This document shows positions 1 to 17,228 of a stretch of DNA of 64,000 nt, in pieces; the stretch's first letter is position 1; every line of letters starts with the position of its first letter. Source of the stretch: Diploscapter coronatus (Eukaryota; Nematoda; Chromadorea; Rhabditida; Rhabditidae); assembly GCA_964036155.1 (NCBI GenBank), contig OZ038423.1, positions 29,899,249 to 29,963,248 on the forward strand, read 5' to 3'. The position numbers and the translations under genes are program-made. A model generated the notes under the pieces. That model saw only the letters and a list, made by a program, of their open reading frames with translations, did not search any database and was not told the origin of the DNA.

Positions 1-308
1 TGCAATTTTAAACCTTCACATTCTCCGAGTTAATGCTTTGTTGTTTCCCTATCTATGTAACTCCAGCATCTAAGAACCCGATAATTTGGCCTGGAAAATG
101 AACGAATAGCCTAATTTTAGACCAAGAGTACAATTTCGTTTTAGAAAGTAAGCGCATTGCTATCATTTTTGTATTCATTCCTATTTGTTGTTAAAAATGT
201 TGCACCCACTTCGAAGAGATATTTTGTCAAAAACGCATTCACTTTCGATTGAATTATACTCGGAGTCAAATTTTACCTAATTCTAATCTACCACCAAAAA
301 GAATTTTC
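1..308. other. Sequence downstream of tafazzin, no gene seen
   Basis: This AT-rich stretch lies 3' of the tafazzin stop codon on the minus strand. I see no convincing exon, RNA gene or repeat. It probably contains the tafazzin 3' UTR, but I cannot place a polyadenylation signal. Confidence 0.5.
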
Positions 309-2540
309 CTATTCTTTAATCAGCTCCTTTTCCCTTTCCTGTTGGAGTAGTTTGCTTGCAGTGCCCTTTGGGAGTTGTTTGACTCTTTCCCCCAATTCAT
401 ACAGTTTGGTCTGCAATTGATCAGTGATCCTCTTCCTCTTCTCTGTCTCAGTCAGTCCCTCCTGCTTCATGACTTCTTCTCGCAACTCGGCTGTGTCGTA
501 CGGCTCTCCAACGAACACTTCAACTGTCTGAAAGGAAAAAATTGAAATTTCAACACAATCTAGTCCTTATCAAACAATCTGCCATTTCAATATTTCAAAT
601 GTTATCATTGCTTGCACGACATTTCATGATATCATCCAATGTTTTCATTTCAAATAACATTGAGAATAAATATTGTTGAAGAGAGATGAATTGAGACGTA
701 ATAAAAACCAACAAAATTATATTAGGGAAATTAGCGCATTATTTGCGGATAAATAGGCGATTTTATTATATAGAAAAAGTACGTCAAATTTAAACTTATA
801 AACTGTGCATCAGCATCACAAAATGTGTGCATTATTTATTTTCTCAAATCACCGATCTTTCTCAATATTATTTTTGAAATTTTGCATAATTTCTGCAATT
901 TATAAAACCGTTAGAAGCAGTACGTAGACGTCGAATAAATAAAACGAAAAATCTAATTCTATTGCTGAAAATATAAAGTACAAATAGAAAAGCTCAACCT
1001 GTCCAAACCGTGGATAGTAGGGAGGATGAGTGGGCCAGATGAGATTCATGTTGACGGTCCAAATCGGCAGCACAATCGGGGGCAACTTCGACTCCATCAC
1101 GAGACGGCCAATGCCCCATTTGAATCTGAAAACCAACAGTAATTTGGTTTTGTAACACAAGACAAAAGTAATAAATAGTAAGGCATCATCTTAAACCCAA
1201 GAGCAAAACATTCCAATCTATTTGAAACTAGTGATTTTATATGCTCAAAACATCGTCCCGCTGTAACGTATTTTTAAGCTTCCGATGCGAATTTCTCAGG
1301 ATTGGTAGATTTAGGATGCAAATAAAATTTATGTTTTTTTTTCTCTGTATGAAAATGTCAAAAGTACAGAAAGTGCATGACTTCTTTAGATATTTTGTTA
1401 TCAAACATAAACTCCAACCTCATAGGCCCTTCATTGACCCGTCCTTCAGGAAAGATGTGAACCCATCCGTTCTGGTTGAGCATTTGAATGGAGAAGTCCA
1501 TTCCTTTCTGATAGACTCCCTCTCCTCGCACACAAGGCACACAGCGACCGAGAGAGAACATTCTGGAAAGTGCCATTCTTCAGTTGTCGATTTATTTGAA
1601 TGTGTAAATCAACATAATTAGTGGCTTTTGATAAGCATAGCGTGATTTGCCAGAAAAAATTCCAAGAATCATGTTCATTCATCAACGTCGTTCTATATCT
1701 TGCCTTTAATAGTTCTCTAAATCCTTACGTAGTGTGCAATTGTTTGGTGAAGCAGATGTTGTGCGCAGTGAGTGTGTAGCGATGGCGGTCAATATTCTTC
1801 AGCAACTCTCGGTAGGTTATCATTGCTGAAACAAATCAAACTACGAAAATATGATGGATAATAATTCTGAAGTAGATGTCTTCCTCTCTAGTAATATGCA
1901 ATTCATTTCGCATTTTCAAACCCTCTTTTCGAAACAAGGTTTCCTTTTCTTGTACAATTTGAAACTTGATTGAAGAAGAAACATAAGAATTAATGGCAAC
2001 TTCACTCCTTCTGAAATGAAATATTGTTGATAAAAATAGAGAAAAAAGTGACTGAATTGTCATCGAGCTAAAAACAAAGGAATGAACTAACCCCACATAA
2101 GCGGATCATCGATGTTGCACCTGTGATTGGACATGGTGATGAGCGGCCTGCTCCTGTCCTCCCATAGATCCATGAACTGCTTCTTGTTGTGAGGCACCAG
2201 TTTGTTCGTTCCTCAAACAATACAATTTTCGTAGTAAATATATGGCATTTCATACGCTTTTTAAATCACTTTCAGAAATTTTAGATAACATTGAAATTCT
2301 GGGCAAATAGTGAATTTTGGATACGAGTCATTTGATTCAATTTTCACTTCTAATTTGTCAAATGAACTGAAAGTTCAAGAATAAATTACCTGGTACAAAC
2401 ATGATTTTGGCGAGCGAGGAGACGAAAGCGATGGTGAAGTAGCTCTTGATGTTGTAGAGAGTGGTGCGCCTCTCGGGGAAGGGCCATCTGAAGCGGAAAC
2501 CCTCCACGTCATTCGACCTGTCTGCCTGTGTGCCCGTCAT
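309..2540 (-). CDS. TAZ: Tafazzin, mitochondrial cardiolipin transacylase
   Basis: Tafazzin is a phospholipid-lysophospholipid transacylase that remodels cardiolipin on mitochondrial membranes. Six exons join in phase: 2540-2390, 2211-2092, 1825-1729, 1562-1419, 1125-999, 527-309, giving 285 aa against 292 aa for full-length human tafazzin. The N-terminus has the family WPFP segment and a hydrophobic stretch (about 30-50). The acyltransferase HX4D motif is NHRCNIDD, with His80 and Asp85. [18 protein letters not shown], a WVHIFPEGR block (about 156-164), FKWGIGRL and PRFGQ follow in family order. I chose the ATG at 2540 because it is the first in-frame Met after an acceptor-like AG at 2557-2558. 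The human exon-5 insert is absent, as in the active human isoform lacking exon 5. The gene is the last of three on the minus strand, 335 bp behind YEATS4, which suggests possible co-transcription. Identity is secure; only the precise start and 5' UTR are inferred. Confidence 0.95.
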
Positions 2541-2654
2541 CGCTAAACCATAACAGCTGCAAATCAAATCATTTGAGATTTTGGAAGCAAAAAAGTATCG
2601 AATGATTACAAATCATTTTCATCTTTCACTTTATAAAATCAAGAAAAAACATCA

Positions 2655-2660
2655 TTTATT
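2655..2660 (-). promoter_or_regulatory. Putative polyadenylation signal of YEATS4
   Basis: AATAAA on the minus strand, about 215 bp after the YEATS4 stop and about 100 bp before the acceptor-like site in front of tafazzin. This spacing resembles intercistronic regions of trans-spliced operons. It is a sequence match only. Confidence 0.45.
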
Positions 2661-2875
2661 GCTTCATCAGCAGGAAGTAAAACAACGATTCTTATAAATC
2701 AGTAGTGGTAAGTCGAGAAGAACGAATGAAACTCGGCAGAAAAGCCCCATATTACTCTCGACTCATTAATATAAAATTAGAATTACTAAAGTGATGAAAT
2801 AATGAAAAATACTCGTATGGATGGGTTGAGGATCGAAGAAATAATACCAGCAAAGTGAGCAACCCAATCAAGTGT

Positions 2876-4227
2876 TCACTCTCTGCCTGCACACATACTC
2901 GGAGTGCTTTCGTGGGACTGGTAGTCGTTGTCCATCTGAAACACTCAGTCGACTTTCAACAAATCAGCAAAATGTTGTCATGATTTATAAAATTTCTAAG
3001 TGGGTGAAATTCTGCAAAGTTCGATAGAAAATACCATGCATGTGAAATAAAAAATATCGTTCATAAAAATCAAGTTTTAGAATAAAAATGTAACTCACAT
3101 CGTCATCATTCTTGTACTTCTTGATGAGCTGATAGGCCTCCTTGAGCGACTCCCTCAAATCCTCGATTTCTGCCTTGATTTCCTCTGTCGCGAGTGTCGC
3201 TATTTCCGCAGTCCGCTTGTTCACTTGCAACACTGCAAATGGTATCATTTATTCAACTCTTCAAATGACAAAATGATAAATAGCGTCGTTCTCCGAATAA
3301 ATTTTCTTTTCATTTTTTCAAGTTAAAAATTCGGCTCCTCAATTTTCACAAATGCACTCCTATCATTATTGGTTCGAAACACTTACAATCGTTATGGAAC
3401 TTCTTGACATCGGGTTTCTTGCCTTCGCCTGCAGTTAAAGTCTTGAACATCGTCACTGTTGGCTCTTGGAAAATCTAGAAAAATACCTGAAGTGAAAATA
3501 AAAGGAAAGAAAGGAAAAACGTACGATTTCATCATAGAATTCAGTGATGACTTGAGTCTTTCCATTCGGAAGCTGAAACGAGGGCTGGAAGAGACGCAGA
3601 TAATGGAACGCGGTCAGCTCAAAATAAACAAAGTTAAACAAATGAAACGAAACTGACATTTACCGGTTTTTCATTCGGATCGACAAAAAAGACGCGGATC
3701 TGGATTTCGAATTCGCCCCAGCCCGTCTCCGACACTTCGTACGGAGGCTTCTCGATCACTAAAACATGGTTTTCAACTTCTTTGAGGGTAAGAATTGCTG
3801 TTTTGAAAATTGCATCATCGTTTCTAATAAAACTGTTTTCAAAGCTACTGATCAATTTAAATGTTTGTTTATCTGAGAGCATCTACAACCAAGTTTTCTG
3901 GAGTCTGGCGAAATGACCCTTCCTAGGTTAAAATTGGCAAATGTTTGGTTCAAAAGTGAGACGTACCCCTAAGCGGATTCTGATAGCTGTCGTGCAGTTT
4001 GAATTGGACTTTGCGAATCCAGCGAGAGGCATCTTCTGCCAGAAATGGCCTGAAGAACGAAATATAAAAAGATAATAAAAGGAAAACTGAGACCTGAAGA
4101 AAACAGTCCAATTGTGAGTGTGACCGTCAGATTCCCGCTTGAATCCGAACGGAGTGGCCGTGTTGCCGTACACCACGGGACGCACAACGCGCTTCTTCTT
4201 CACTCGCTCGGATGACGATTCTGCCAT
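2876..4227 (-). CDS. YEATS4: YEATS4/GAS41, YEATS-domain histone acyl-lysine reader
   Basis: GAS41 is a nuclear reader of acetylated or acylated histone H3 and a shared subunit of the SRCAP and TIP60/NuA4 chromatin complexes, which deposit H2A.Z. Seven exons join in phase: 4227-4094, 4049-3967, 3758-3664, 3617-3525, 3474-3387, 3232-3099, 2935-2876, giving 228 aa (human 227). The YEATS domain covers about residues 16-140. It shows [16 protein letters not shown] (about 35-43), [16 protein letters not shown] with the reader-site Trp at 86, FFVDPNEKP and EFYDEI. A helical coiled-coil tail follows ([19 protein letters not shown]), matching the dimerisation and complex-binding region. The last exon encodes a short, diverged tail without the human KLEEDDQAKDI ending. 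An acceptor-like AG lies at 4242-4243, 14 nt before the ATG. It sits between importin-alpha and tafazzin on the same strand. Confidence 0.96.
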
Positions 4228-4704
4228 TTCTCAAAGATTCCCTGAAAAAACTATTCAAATGAAAACTAGAAAATGCGAAGGTGGACTGCATTTCCGCACT
4301 GCCTTTACTCGTTGTTGGGCAAATAGCAAAGTTATCTCAAGGCTTGGCAACCCTATCCATTTCGCAAAGAATTGAAAACGAAATAAAATCAAGCTTTATC
4401 ATGAGTTTATAGTTGAACAGGAAGAGATAAAATGAACAATCATCAAAAATGTCGTAAGAATTGAAAGAAAATTCATCACCAGGTCATCTAAAACACCACC
4501 ATTTAGAAGATTTACCAGGAATAATGTGAGAATGAACATCTCACCGCCGAGTTACCCTATAAATTAAAGATGAGAATAAATGTAAAGTTTAGGAAGTGAA
4601 ATAATACGAAAAATAAACTAATAGAAAAAATCGAAAGTTTCCTAGTACAAATTAGAAAGGGATGCCTGTTTCAAATTTCAAATTCTACAAGAATGAATGG
4701 TTGG

Positions 4705-4710
4705 TTTATT
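4705..4710 (-). promoter_or_regulatory. Putative polyadenylation signal of importin-alpha
   Basis: AATAAA on the minus strand, 47 bp after the importin-alpha stop codon. The roughly 460 bp between it and the YEATS4 acceptor-like site hold no recognisable gene. Confidence 0.5.
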
Positions 4711-4756
4711 TGTGAAAGCGACAGCCAGGCAGAGAAGTGAGGGGGCAAGGGGCAAC

Positions 4757-7700
4757 TCAGAAGTTATACTGCTGCGTGGGAGGCTGATTCTCGTCTCCAG
4801 CATCGTCCGCGGGCACTCCGTCCTCGTCAGAGAAGAATTCAGAGATGATGCGGTACGCATTCTGGTAGATCTGCAATCGAAAACGTGTTGAAAAGATAAC
4901 GATGAAAATTGATAGCGAAGTATTTGAATTCAAGTCTTTCAGAATTTGTCAGACGAAGTGTACCTACCTTATCATTGTCGGAATTCTGCAACTCCTCTAG
5001 TTTGTCGAGAGCGCCCATCTCCTCGATGGAGTCCTTGAGCGTGTCCATCACATCGGGGGTCAGATTGGCCACGTTGCACAGACAAGTGTAGATGGTCTCG
5101 AGCGTGAGGCACACGATCTCGCTCGACTTCATTGACAGCATCAGCGACAACTCCGTCACTATGCCCTCGTGCACCATCGACAGGATCTGAACGGACAACG
5201 ATGAGATGAGTTGAGAAGAAGAAAGTCAGAAATTTTCTAGTGCATTGTCTATCTTCATGTATTATCAGCGAAATGCTGAAATTCGACTACACTATTTCTA
5301 GAAGGGAATAATTTCATATTCTTGATTTATTTCAAATTCCACTCTTCCACACCCACCTGCTGAGAAGTTCCTCCTGTTGCGATGTTGGCCAGTGCCCAGA
5401 TCGCCTCGTATTGGCACTTGTAATCTCCCTCAAATTCAATTTTTCAGTTGATGATTGATGAAACGAATATTTTTCTGTAGAGCAAAGAAGCATGTCTTAT
5501 TTTCATCCCTTGATATGATACTAATTTATTGTCGTTAATCGCGTGCAGAACTTCCGAATCTTGTTGACTGACCGATTTGAGAACCTCCTTAAGATAGGGC
5601 AGGAGTCCCGCATTGATGACAGCCTGGATCTGATCCTGCGTGCCGGCCAGAATGTTGGAGAGCAGCCAGGTGGACTCCTTCATAGTGACTGTCGATTTGA
5701 CTCGCTCCACCAAGGGGATGATCTCCTTCAGCAAGCCCAGATTGATCACGTACTGCAACACATCACATTTAAAATTTGAAAATCGCTCATGTCAACAATT
5801 TTGGAATAAATTCAAACTCCATTCCCGTAACTTCAAGATGAAGTTTTATTCCACTAGAGGAGTATCGATTTATCTCAATTTTCCCCAGTAGTCTTCCCTT
5901 GGGAAATTGAGATAAAACTACGTACATCCTAAATTTTGATAAATCTGCATAATGGTCGACAGGAAAAGTAAAGACTTCTAAACTCATCGGATCTTTCATG
6001 TTTGCTAAGTTCGAATGATTCACGATCGAGAAACAATGTACCTGAGTGAGATCATCATTTCCAGTGCAGACATTTCCGAGAGCCCTGAGTGAAGGAGCGA
6101 TGAGCTGAGTGTCGCTGCTCTGCAGGGTCGAGAAGATGATGTCGATGACGCCCGAGCTGACAGACAGGCTGATCTGCTCGTCGTTGCCGTCCGTCAGATA
6201 GCTCACTGCCCACAGGGCGTCGTGACGCACTTGCTTGTCCTGCAAGGAAAACGATGATAATAATGAATGAGGATAGAAAAGGCATACCGAGTAGTTGAGC
6301 AGAGAGGGCAAAGCCTGGCAGATCAGCCGCAAGGCTTCCAGGGAGGCTGATGGGTTCTTGTGTCTGAATGAACAGAATTAGGATTAAAGAAGAATTACGG
6401 ACATAGAAATTTGAAAAAAAATTGAAGTACAATTCTTGATATGGGTCGATTCATAACAAAATTTACGAGAATTTTGTTAAATCGCCCTAGATCCGGAAAT
6501 TCTTCCATGACTTGTGCGCGCGTATAATTCAACGAGATTTGCGCGATAACTGACCTGCAGATGTTGGAGAATGCCCAGGAGAGAGTCCGCGCGAAGCTGA
6601 GAGGGATGCTGTCGATGTGACGAGCGATCTCCAGCATGGCTTCCAGACCGCGACACTCGATCACCAGGTCTCTCAGCTGCGACGAGTCGCCTGCGATGTT
6701 CGCCACGGCCCACAGTGCCTCAAATAACGATATAATTAACAAATGAATACTAGAGAGCATGCAATTTCGAATTTATTTATCATAACAAAATTATGCATAG
6801 AAAGTCTCTTTGCTTTCTTCTCATCCTCTACATACATACCATTGCATCGTGCTTTAGAGTTCGAACTCGAAAGATTATTACAGAAATTCTTTGGAGAATT
6901 CCCAGATTTAAAGAACCCTACCTGCTCGGCGACATTCAAACTGGGATGGACAGAGAGATTGACGAGGTGCTGTGTGGCGCCTGCCTTGACTGCAGCCCAG
7001 GTCTGCTCCGAGGTCCCCGACACGATGTTCGTCAGACTCCAACACGCCTCGTAACGCAGCTTGTCATCCTGAACATTGCAAATAGAGATGAGTGCATTTT
7101 GAAGTGACATACAGATTTGAAATTTTCGAACTACGACTAACAAAATCAAACAAGTTTTTTTTCAGAAAAGAGAATTTTAATTCAATTGCTTGAAAAGCAC
7201 TGTTTGGGGCGGGACAAAATTTTATTCTTATTGCGAAAAACCTTCGAGGTGAAATTTCCCGTTCCATTTCAGCTCTTTAAATATAATTTGACGAGATTCG
7301 ATACAAATTTTCAAATCTGTCACATACGTTGATCTGGAGTGCCTGAATGCAGGCATCGAGCAGTCCCTCCTTGATGACCTCCTCGATGGGCGGGTTCTCG
7401 CTGCGAGAGAGCATGCGACGCAGCGACTCGAAGCAGTGGCGCATCTGATCCGCGTTCGGGTTGTTCATCAGCATGCGCTTGATCTCCGGACACGACATGC
7501 GCACCGAGGCGGCTGCAAGTCAATTCGCTTCTCTTAGTCTGTTAGATTCTCGTAAGGAAATGATAAGTTTTCAGTCAAAATCAAGGGTAGACCGAATTCG
7601 TAAATTTTTATCACTTTATCAAAGTGTAATAGTCATGATATTAGATACACGAGTCGCACATCGCGTTTCGTATTCATGGAATTTCATCCTCTAGAGCAGC

Positions 7701-8439
7701 ACTGAGAGGAAAAAGTATCAAATTCTGGCTTATCCGACTGACTGCCTTCGAACACGTTTTTCTTATTGTTGGATCCATTTCCTACCTCCCTTGACGGGAG
7801 TGTCGACATCCGAGGTCTCGCTGGTCTCGGCGCCGTCATCCTCCTCGTCATCGGCCACCAGATTCCTTCTCTTCATCAACAGGTCCTGGCCCTTCTGCTT
7901 GCGGATCTCCACACTGCACTCGTTTCGGCGACGTCTCAGCTCCTCAAATGATTAATTCTGTTATGTTTATTCTTTTCCTCAATGAAATCCAATTTGGAGA
8001 TTACTCAAGTTTATTGTCTCATTCACTTTCGAATTTCTTCTATAGGAAAGTGAACAAGATTGCCTATCCGAAAAATTGCCCATTCAGACAGACACGTATG
8101 ATCTTGTTAAAATCCGCATCCACCGTTTTTAGAAATGTCTTGGCGCAACTGAGAAAGAACGTGAAGACGTGAGCTATCTTTTCCCACACTATTTCTTCCT
8201 ACTTTCACCTCCTCCTCTACCCTCTAACTATAGCGCACGTCATATCGTCATTTCAAAATTGGTAATATCTTATTCGTGCTGGATCAATTGTACGCCTTTC
8301 ATTGATTCAGTCATTTTTCCACCTCGTGCTTGCCGACATTCTTGTACTGCTTCTGCCTGGCCTCCTTCTCCTCGTCCCTGCCTGTGCCTCTGGCAGCAAC
8401 TTCATTCGCCTCCACAGTTGAATTCGCCAAGGACGACAT
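4757..8439 (-). CDS. KPNA: Importin subunit alpha (karyopherin alpha)
   Basis: This is the nuclear-import adaptor: it binds classical nuclear localisation signals through armadillo repeats and importin-beta through its N-terminal IBB domain. Eleven exons join in phase: 8439-8323, 7942-7786, 7512-7328, 7068-6922, 6718-6555, 6363-6288, 6239-6042, 5752-5573, 5428-5357, 5186-4968, 4870-4757, giving 542 aa. The IBB region carries ELRRRRNE (40-47) and MKRRNL (about 62-67). The NLS-binding Trp-Asn ladder is visible in EACWSLTNIVSG, ALWAVANIAGD, TLSWAFSNIC, ALWAVSYLTDG, STWLLSNILAG and EAIWALANIATG. The tail is acidic and ends QQYNF, like the YNF/FNF ends of the family. Intron 1 has a weak donor (GAG|GTGGAA), and several acceptors are TTTGAG. 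I cannot assign it to an alpha-1, -2 or -3 clade without a tree. It is transcribed away from ACSL across a 3.8-kb spacer. Confidence 0.97.
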
Positions 8440-11400
8440 CTTCACCACTGTCTCAAGTCTCGATTCACGCTTCACAACTGAAGTTTGCGAATTTAAGAAA
8501 AATGGCTAAAAAATAGTCAAATAGATGGACGAAAAATAGAATAATTCTTAAAATTTCAACTGCACTTCATAAATTTCTCGACACGAGAATGAAGTATAGG
8601 GGAAACTTAGAAGTTCTGATAAAAAAATGGATTGCAGCATGGAATGCGAAAATGCGCTTGAAAGTTGTTCTGGAGGAAAAATTATGCAAATTTTCAGAGA
8701 CAGAAAAAGCCGCTGTTCACAACAGGGAACGAGATGAATTAGCTAGAATTCTGAAAGTTTTGGGATCGAGAAACAATTTCGAAAAAGTTAGAATAAATTT
8801 TGTGATCTTAGCACGATTCTCAAACTTTCAATGCCGTTTCAATACTGTTGCGTGAAGAATGCAAATGATCAATTTGTTATACTAAGATGGATATCTACAT
8901 GAAATCGACGAGAATTGTAAAAAATCGGAAGAAAATCGAAAAATTTTGGGAAAATTGCGAAAATTCAGGAAAAGGGAAAGAATGAATTTGAAATGAAATT
9001 CTCGCGGCAATAAATGAAAGTCGAGTGATAAGACGAAATGAGGAGAGGAAAAGAAGACAAATGGAGAGAAGCAACGAGTGTTGATCATTTTCGCAAAATA
9101 GATTTTTTTACAATTTTTCTGGTCTTTTTTGCCTTCTAATCGGAATTTCTGCTGCAGCTTTGCATGTCCTGCAAATAATTACTAATTTCTTACAACAAAT
9201 CGAAATATTCTTCTTCGATTTTGACCGATTTCATGGAATTTAAGTAGAATTTATCCGAAATGGATTCAATACAACTTTGGTGGATCGAATAATACTGTGA
9301 ACGGAAGAGTAATGGGATGCAGTTTTCAAGTACGATTTAAAAAATCTGATATTATTAAATTCGATTTGTTTTTACTATTTTGATATTTTGAGCTATTTTA
9401 CTTATTTTGATAGGTGATTGTGCTTCTTCATCATATCTTTCTGATTTCTCCTTGCTGGCTAAATTTCGTTCCAAAGCAAAATCCTGCTAGATTGCGTCTC
9501 AATCCCTATCTTTTGAATGCATATTGATAAAATTAGCAAAAGCTATAATTTTCATAAGGTGCATACAGACTCGGCTTTGTGGCTCAGCTCGCCCGAGCAC
9601 AAAGCCGAGTCTGTACGCATCCATAGAAAGATATTCTTTTTGTTATCAATTTAATATTTTTTCTTTCTGGATACATTATAGGCGCATAATGAATGATAAA
9701 TTGCATCTATCAATGAAGAATACAGTAAACACGCCCTTTTATTTTAATTGTCATTCTTTGTAAAAGAATCTTTGCTGCAGTTGTATGATTTTCTGAATTT
9801 CATCTGAGATAAGGCCAAAATTTAGCTGATAAATCAAATGCCAAATTGTTATCACTAAGAATTATCATTATTCCATGCGTGATAGTATAAAAGGTGAAGC
9901 GTTAATTAGTCATTAGAAAATTTTTTAGTAGATTTCATCTCCTTCCAGAGAAAAATATTAGTCATATTTCAAGTCTATTGCGAAAAACTAATCAGATAAT
10001 GGCAAAAATTCGATAACCACCAAATTCAATTACTTTTCTGAACGTCTAACTTCGAAGAACGTTATTACCAATTATTTTGGCCAGAGTACTCTCATTTTTT
10101 TATTTGAAATTAATTTGATACTTTGCCCTTTCTCGTGAAATTCACACTGATTTCATCGAAAAACTGTTTATTTACCACAGCTAGCGTATGATATTTTTGA
10201 TTTGGCTAGTTTCATATGTCTTGATTGGTCGTTAATTTTAACCATTGACAATATGACCTACTTCTATCAACGCTCATTTGTTATTGTATTTTGCATGAAT
10301 GACATCACTAACAATGACTGGATGACAACTGATATTTTGATTAATGACAATAATTGACAACTTGACAATTCATCATTGTCACCGTCAAAGCTGCGTGCGC
10401 GTTTACAAGGTTTATGAAACTATTTTATAAGAGATCAGTTTTTTCGTGATCATTAATTTTCATTTTAGTTTCTTAAATCTCCATTTTTTATCAGTTGTAA
10501 GCCCTGTTTCGCTTAGAATTGTGCTGTCTGACAATTGATAACTTTTTCCTATTCGATTTTGTAGCGCTCTAACTAAGCGCCTATCAACTAGGGAATTGTT
10601 AGAAAGATATCAACTTCTCGACTCTCAATCACAAAGCACATCTTGCTTTGTAAAGGACTAGCAATTACCAAATTTACTAAATTCCTTCGACTCTGTTTCA
10701 TTACCCTCAGGGTTTATACCGTCTGTCTGCTATTTGTTTACAGCCTAATTATGGACTGTAAATTGATGAGCAGAAAACACTGATAAAGGAGCTAATAGGT
10801 GGGGAGATTGAATAGAACCACAGACAGGCTGATGGGAAGAATGAAAGGGAGTGACAAAAGCAATCGAAATGGCACAAAACTGTTGAACGCTTAGGGAAAG
10901 GGGAGGGAGGGGAATGGCGTGATATTCGGAGAAGGGAGAAAGAGGAAAGAAACAAACGAGAAGAGAGAGAGACAGACAGACAGTCTGCACTCGAGAAAGA
11001 GCACATCGAACGAATAGAAAAAGAATAAGACAATGGAAATAGAATGAGGGAAGAGATGGGGAAAATGCTCGCGATTATGTGGGAATTCCCTAGAAAGAGG
11101 AAAAAAGGACTCGGTCATTTGTATCTCTGCATTTCTGCCCCTCTCGTCCCACTTCGCTCTCCCCTCCTTGTGTACTTTCATTTATGCACCATTACTTCCC
11201 TATCCAGCTTTTTGCCTGTCTGATTCCTCGCAACTCGACTTTTCCCTTTATTTTGTAGTTTGATAAGTTGATAAAAATTCAGCTGCTATTTTATTAACTG
11301 CTCTTATCATTTTCTAATCGCGAATTCCGAATTAAAATTGTTCCTCGTTCGAAACATACTTATATCTACCAAGACGAAACATTTATCATTTGTGTGTTTC

Positions 11401-12258
11401 AATTTTCTCATCACAGATCCTAAAAAATGTTTTGAGAAGTCATTTCATTTTCATATACACTTAGGAATATTTACTTTTCACTAACATGACATCTTTATCC
11501 ATAAATGCAGGGCGGTCAAGAGTATGGAACCAAGTACGAATATTAGTTAAATGCCTACACTCAAAAATGAAATCGAATCACGTTGATACTTTGTAGATCT
11601 TCATCATCTTTTCATATTCTCAAAAATGTCTGTAATAGCTGTAAATTTAGCCTCTAATCGATTCATTACAAGATGGTTAATTTGTTACGTGTAATAATAT
11701 TCTCGATTCCACATTTTTAGCCGGCGTTGATTTTCTTTAAAAAAAAAACTAATTGTTTCATTATCATTTTTTCTAAAATTTTTTACTTTTAATTAGTAGC
11801 CTATGAACTATCAGTACTTTTTTTCTCGATATTCTGATTCAGATTTAGCTTTTCTTCGTCATTTTTCTAGCTTGTAAAGAAATTGAGTACGCTTGCGATT
11901 CTATCATGGCTTATAACGTCTCTCGCCTCGAACATGCATATTAATCGGCTTATCTGATTCGAACATCTAAATAGTCCTCTCCTCATTTTGCATTCTGCTT
12001 AGGGTCACTCAATTCGATGCTTCTTCTTTTCTTTCATAAATCGTTCAACTTGGAACTTGGTTAATCACTCGTAATCCCACTCAAAATACATTCGATACCA
12101 GGCATTTTCATCTTCCAATCACTAACACATTTGTTCACACCTTTTCATATCCGAATATCTTCCCATTCCAAGCTCATTTTTATATTCCGCTATTCGTTCC
12201 TCTTTCTTTATTTCCATTCATATTCCTCTTCATTCTATGCACTTCCAATTAGCCACCT
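8440..12258. other. Divergent spacer between importin-alpha and ACSL
   Basis: This 3.8-kb stretch separates two genes transcribed in opposite directions, so it should hold both promoters. It is AT-rich with a purine-rich patch near 10,800-11,100. I see no exon with family similarity; the short open frames are low-complexity. An acceptor-like AG lies about 38 nt upstream of the importin ATG. The only distinct structure is the foldback near 9,590. Confidence 0.6.
9561..9620. repeat. 60-bp foldback (long hairpin)
   Basis: Two arms of about 20 bp, CATACAGACTCGGCTTTGTG and CACAAAGCCGAGTCTGTACG, are inverted copies with about one mismatch. They enclose a 17-nt GC-rich loop that itself contains CTC/GAG. 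The arms are much more GC-rich than their surroundings. This could be a tiny foldback or MITE remnant or a structured transcript; sequence alone does not decide. Confidence 0.8.
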
Positions 12259-12313
12259 ATGTCGGCAATTTCCGTTACTTTGAGTCGTCTAATTCGGCTC
12301 CGACCAGCCACAG
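12259..12313 (+). other. Alternative first coding exon of ACSL
   Basis: An ATG at 12259 opens 55 nt encoding MSAISVTLSRLIRLRPAT and ends at a good donor (ACAG|GTACTT). Splicing it to the acceptor at 12530/12531 keeps phase exactly (codon G|TT) and joins the ACSL frame at VLYFAMLQRRK, giving a 695-aa protein. The peptide is basic and lacks acidic residues, like an organelle presequence, unlike the hydrophobic anchor of the other start. It may also be a mis-called 5' UTR exon. Confidence 0.5.
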
Positions 12314-12454
12314 GTACTTCCTCATAATTTCTTCTTCTTCTCCCTCTTCTTGATTTTCTCCGTTTTTCTCGCGTGCGTCGTCGTCATTGCCTCTTTCGTC
12401 CTCCAGTCCAACAAATCGTCATCTTCAGGCCTGCCCTCCCTTCTGCAATCCAGG

Positions 12455-17228
<4,774 letters not shown>

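Noticed and set aside
12350..12454. Extending the ACSL start upstream to the ATG at 12,350
   Set aside because: The added peptide adds a second hydrophobic run with no family counterpart. It overlaps the apparent intron donor/acceptor region, so 12,455 is the more economical anchor start.
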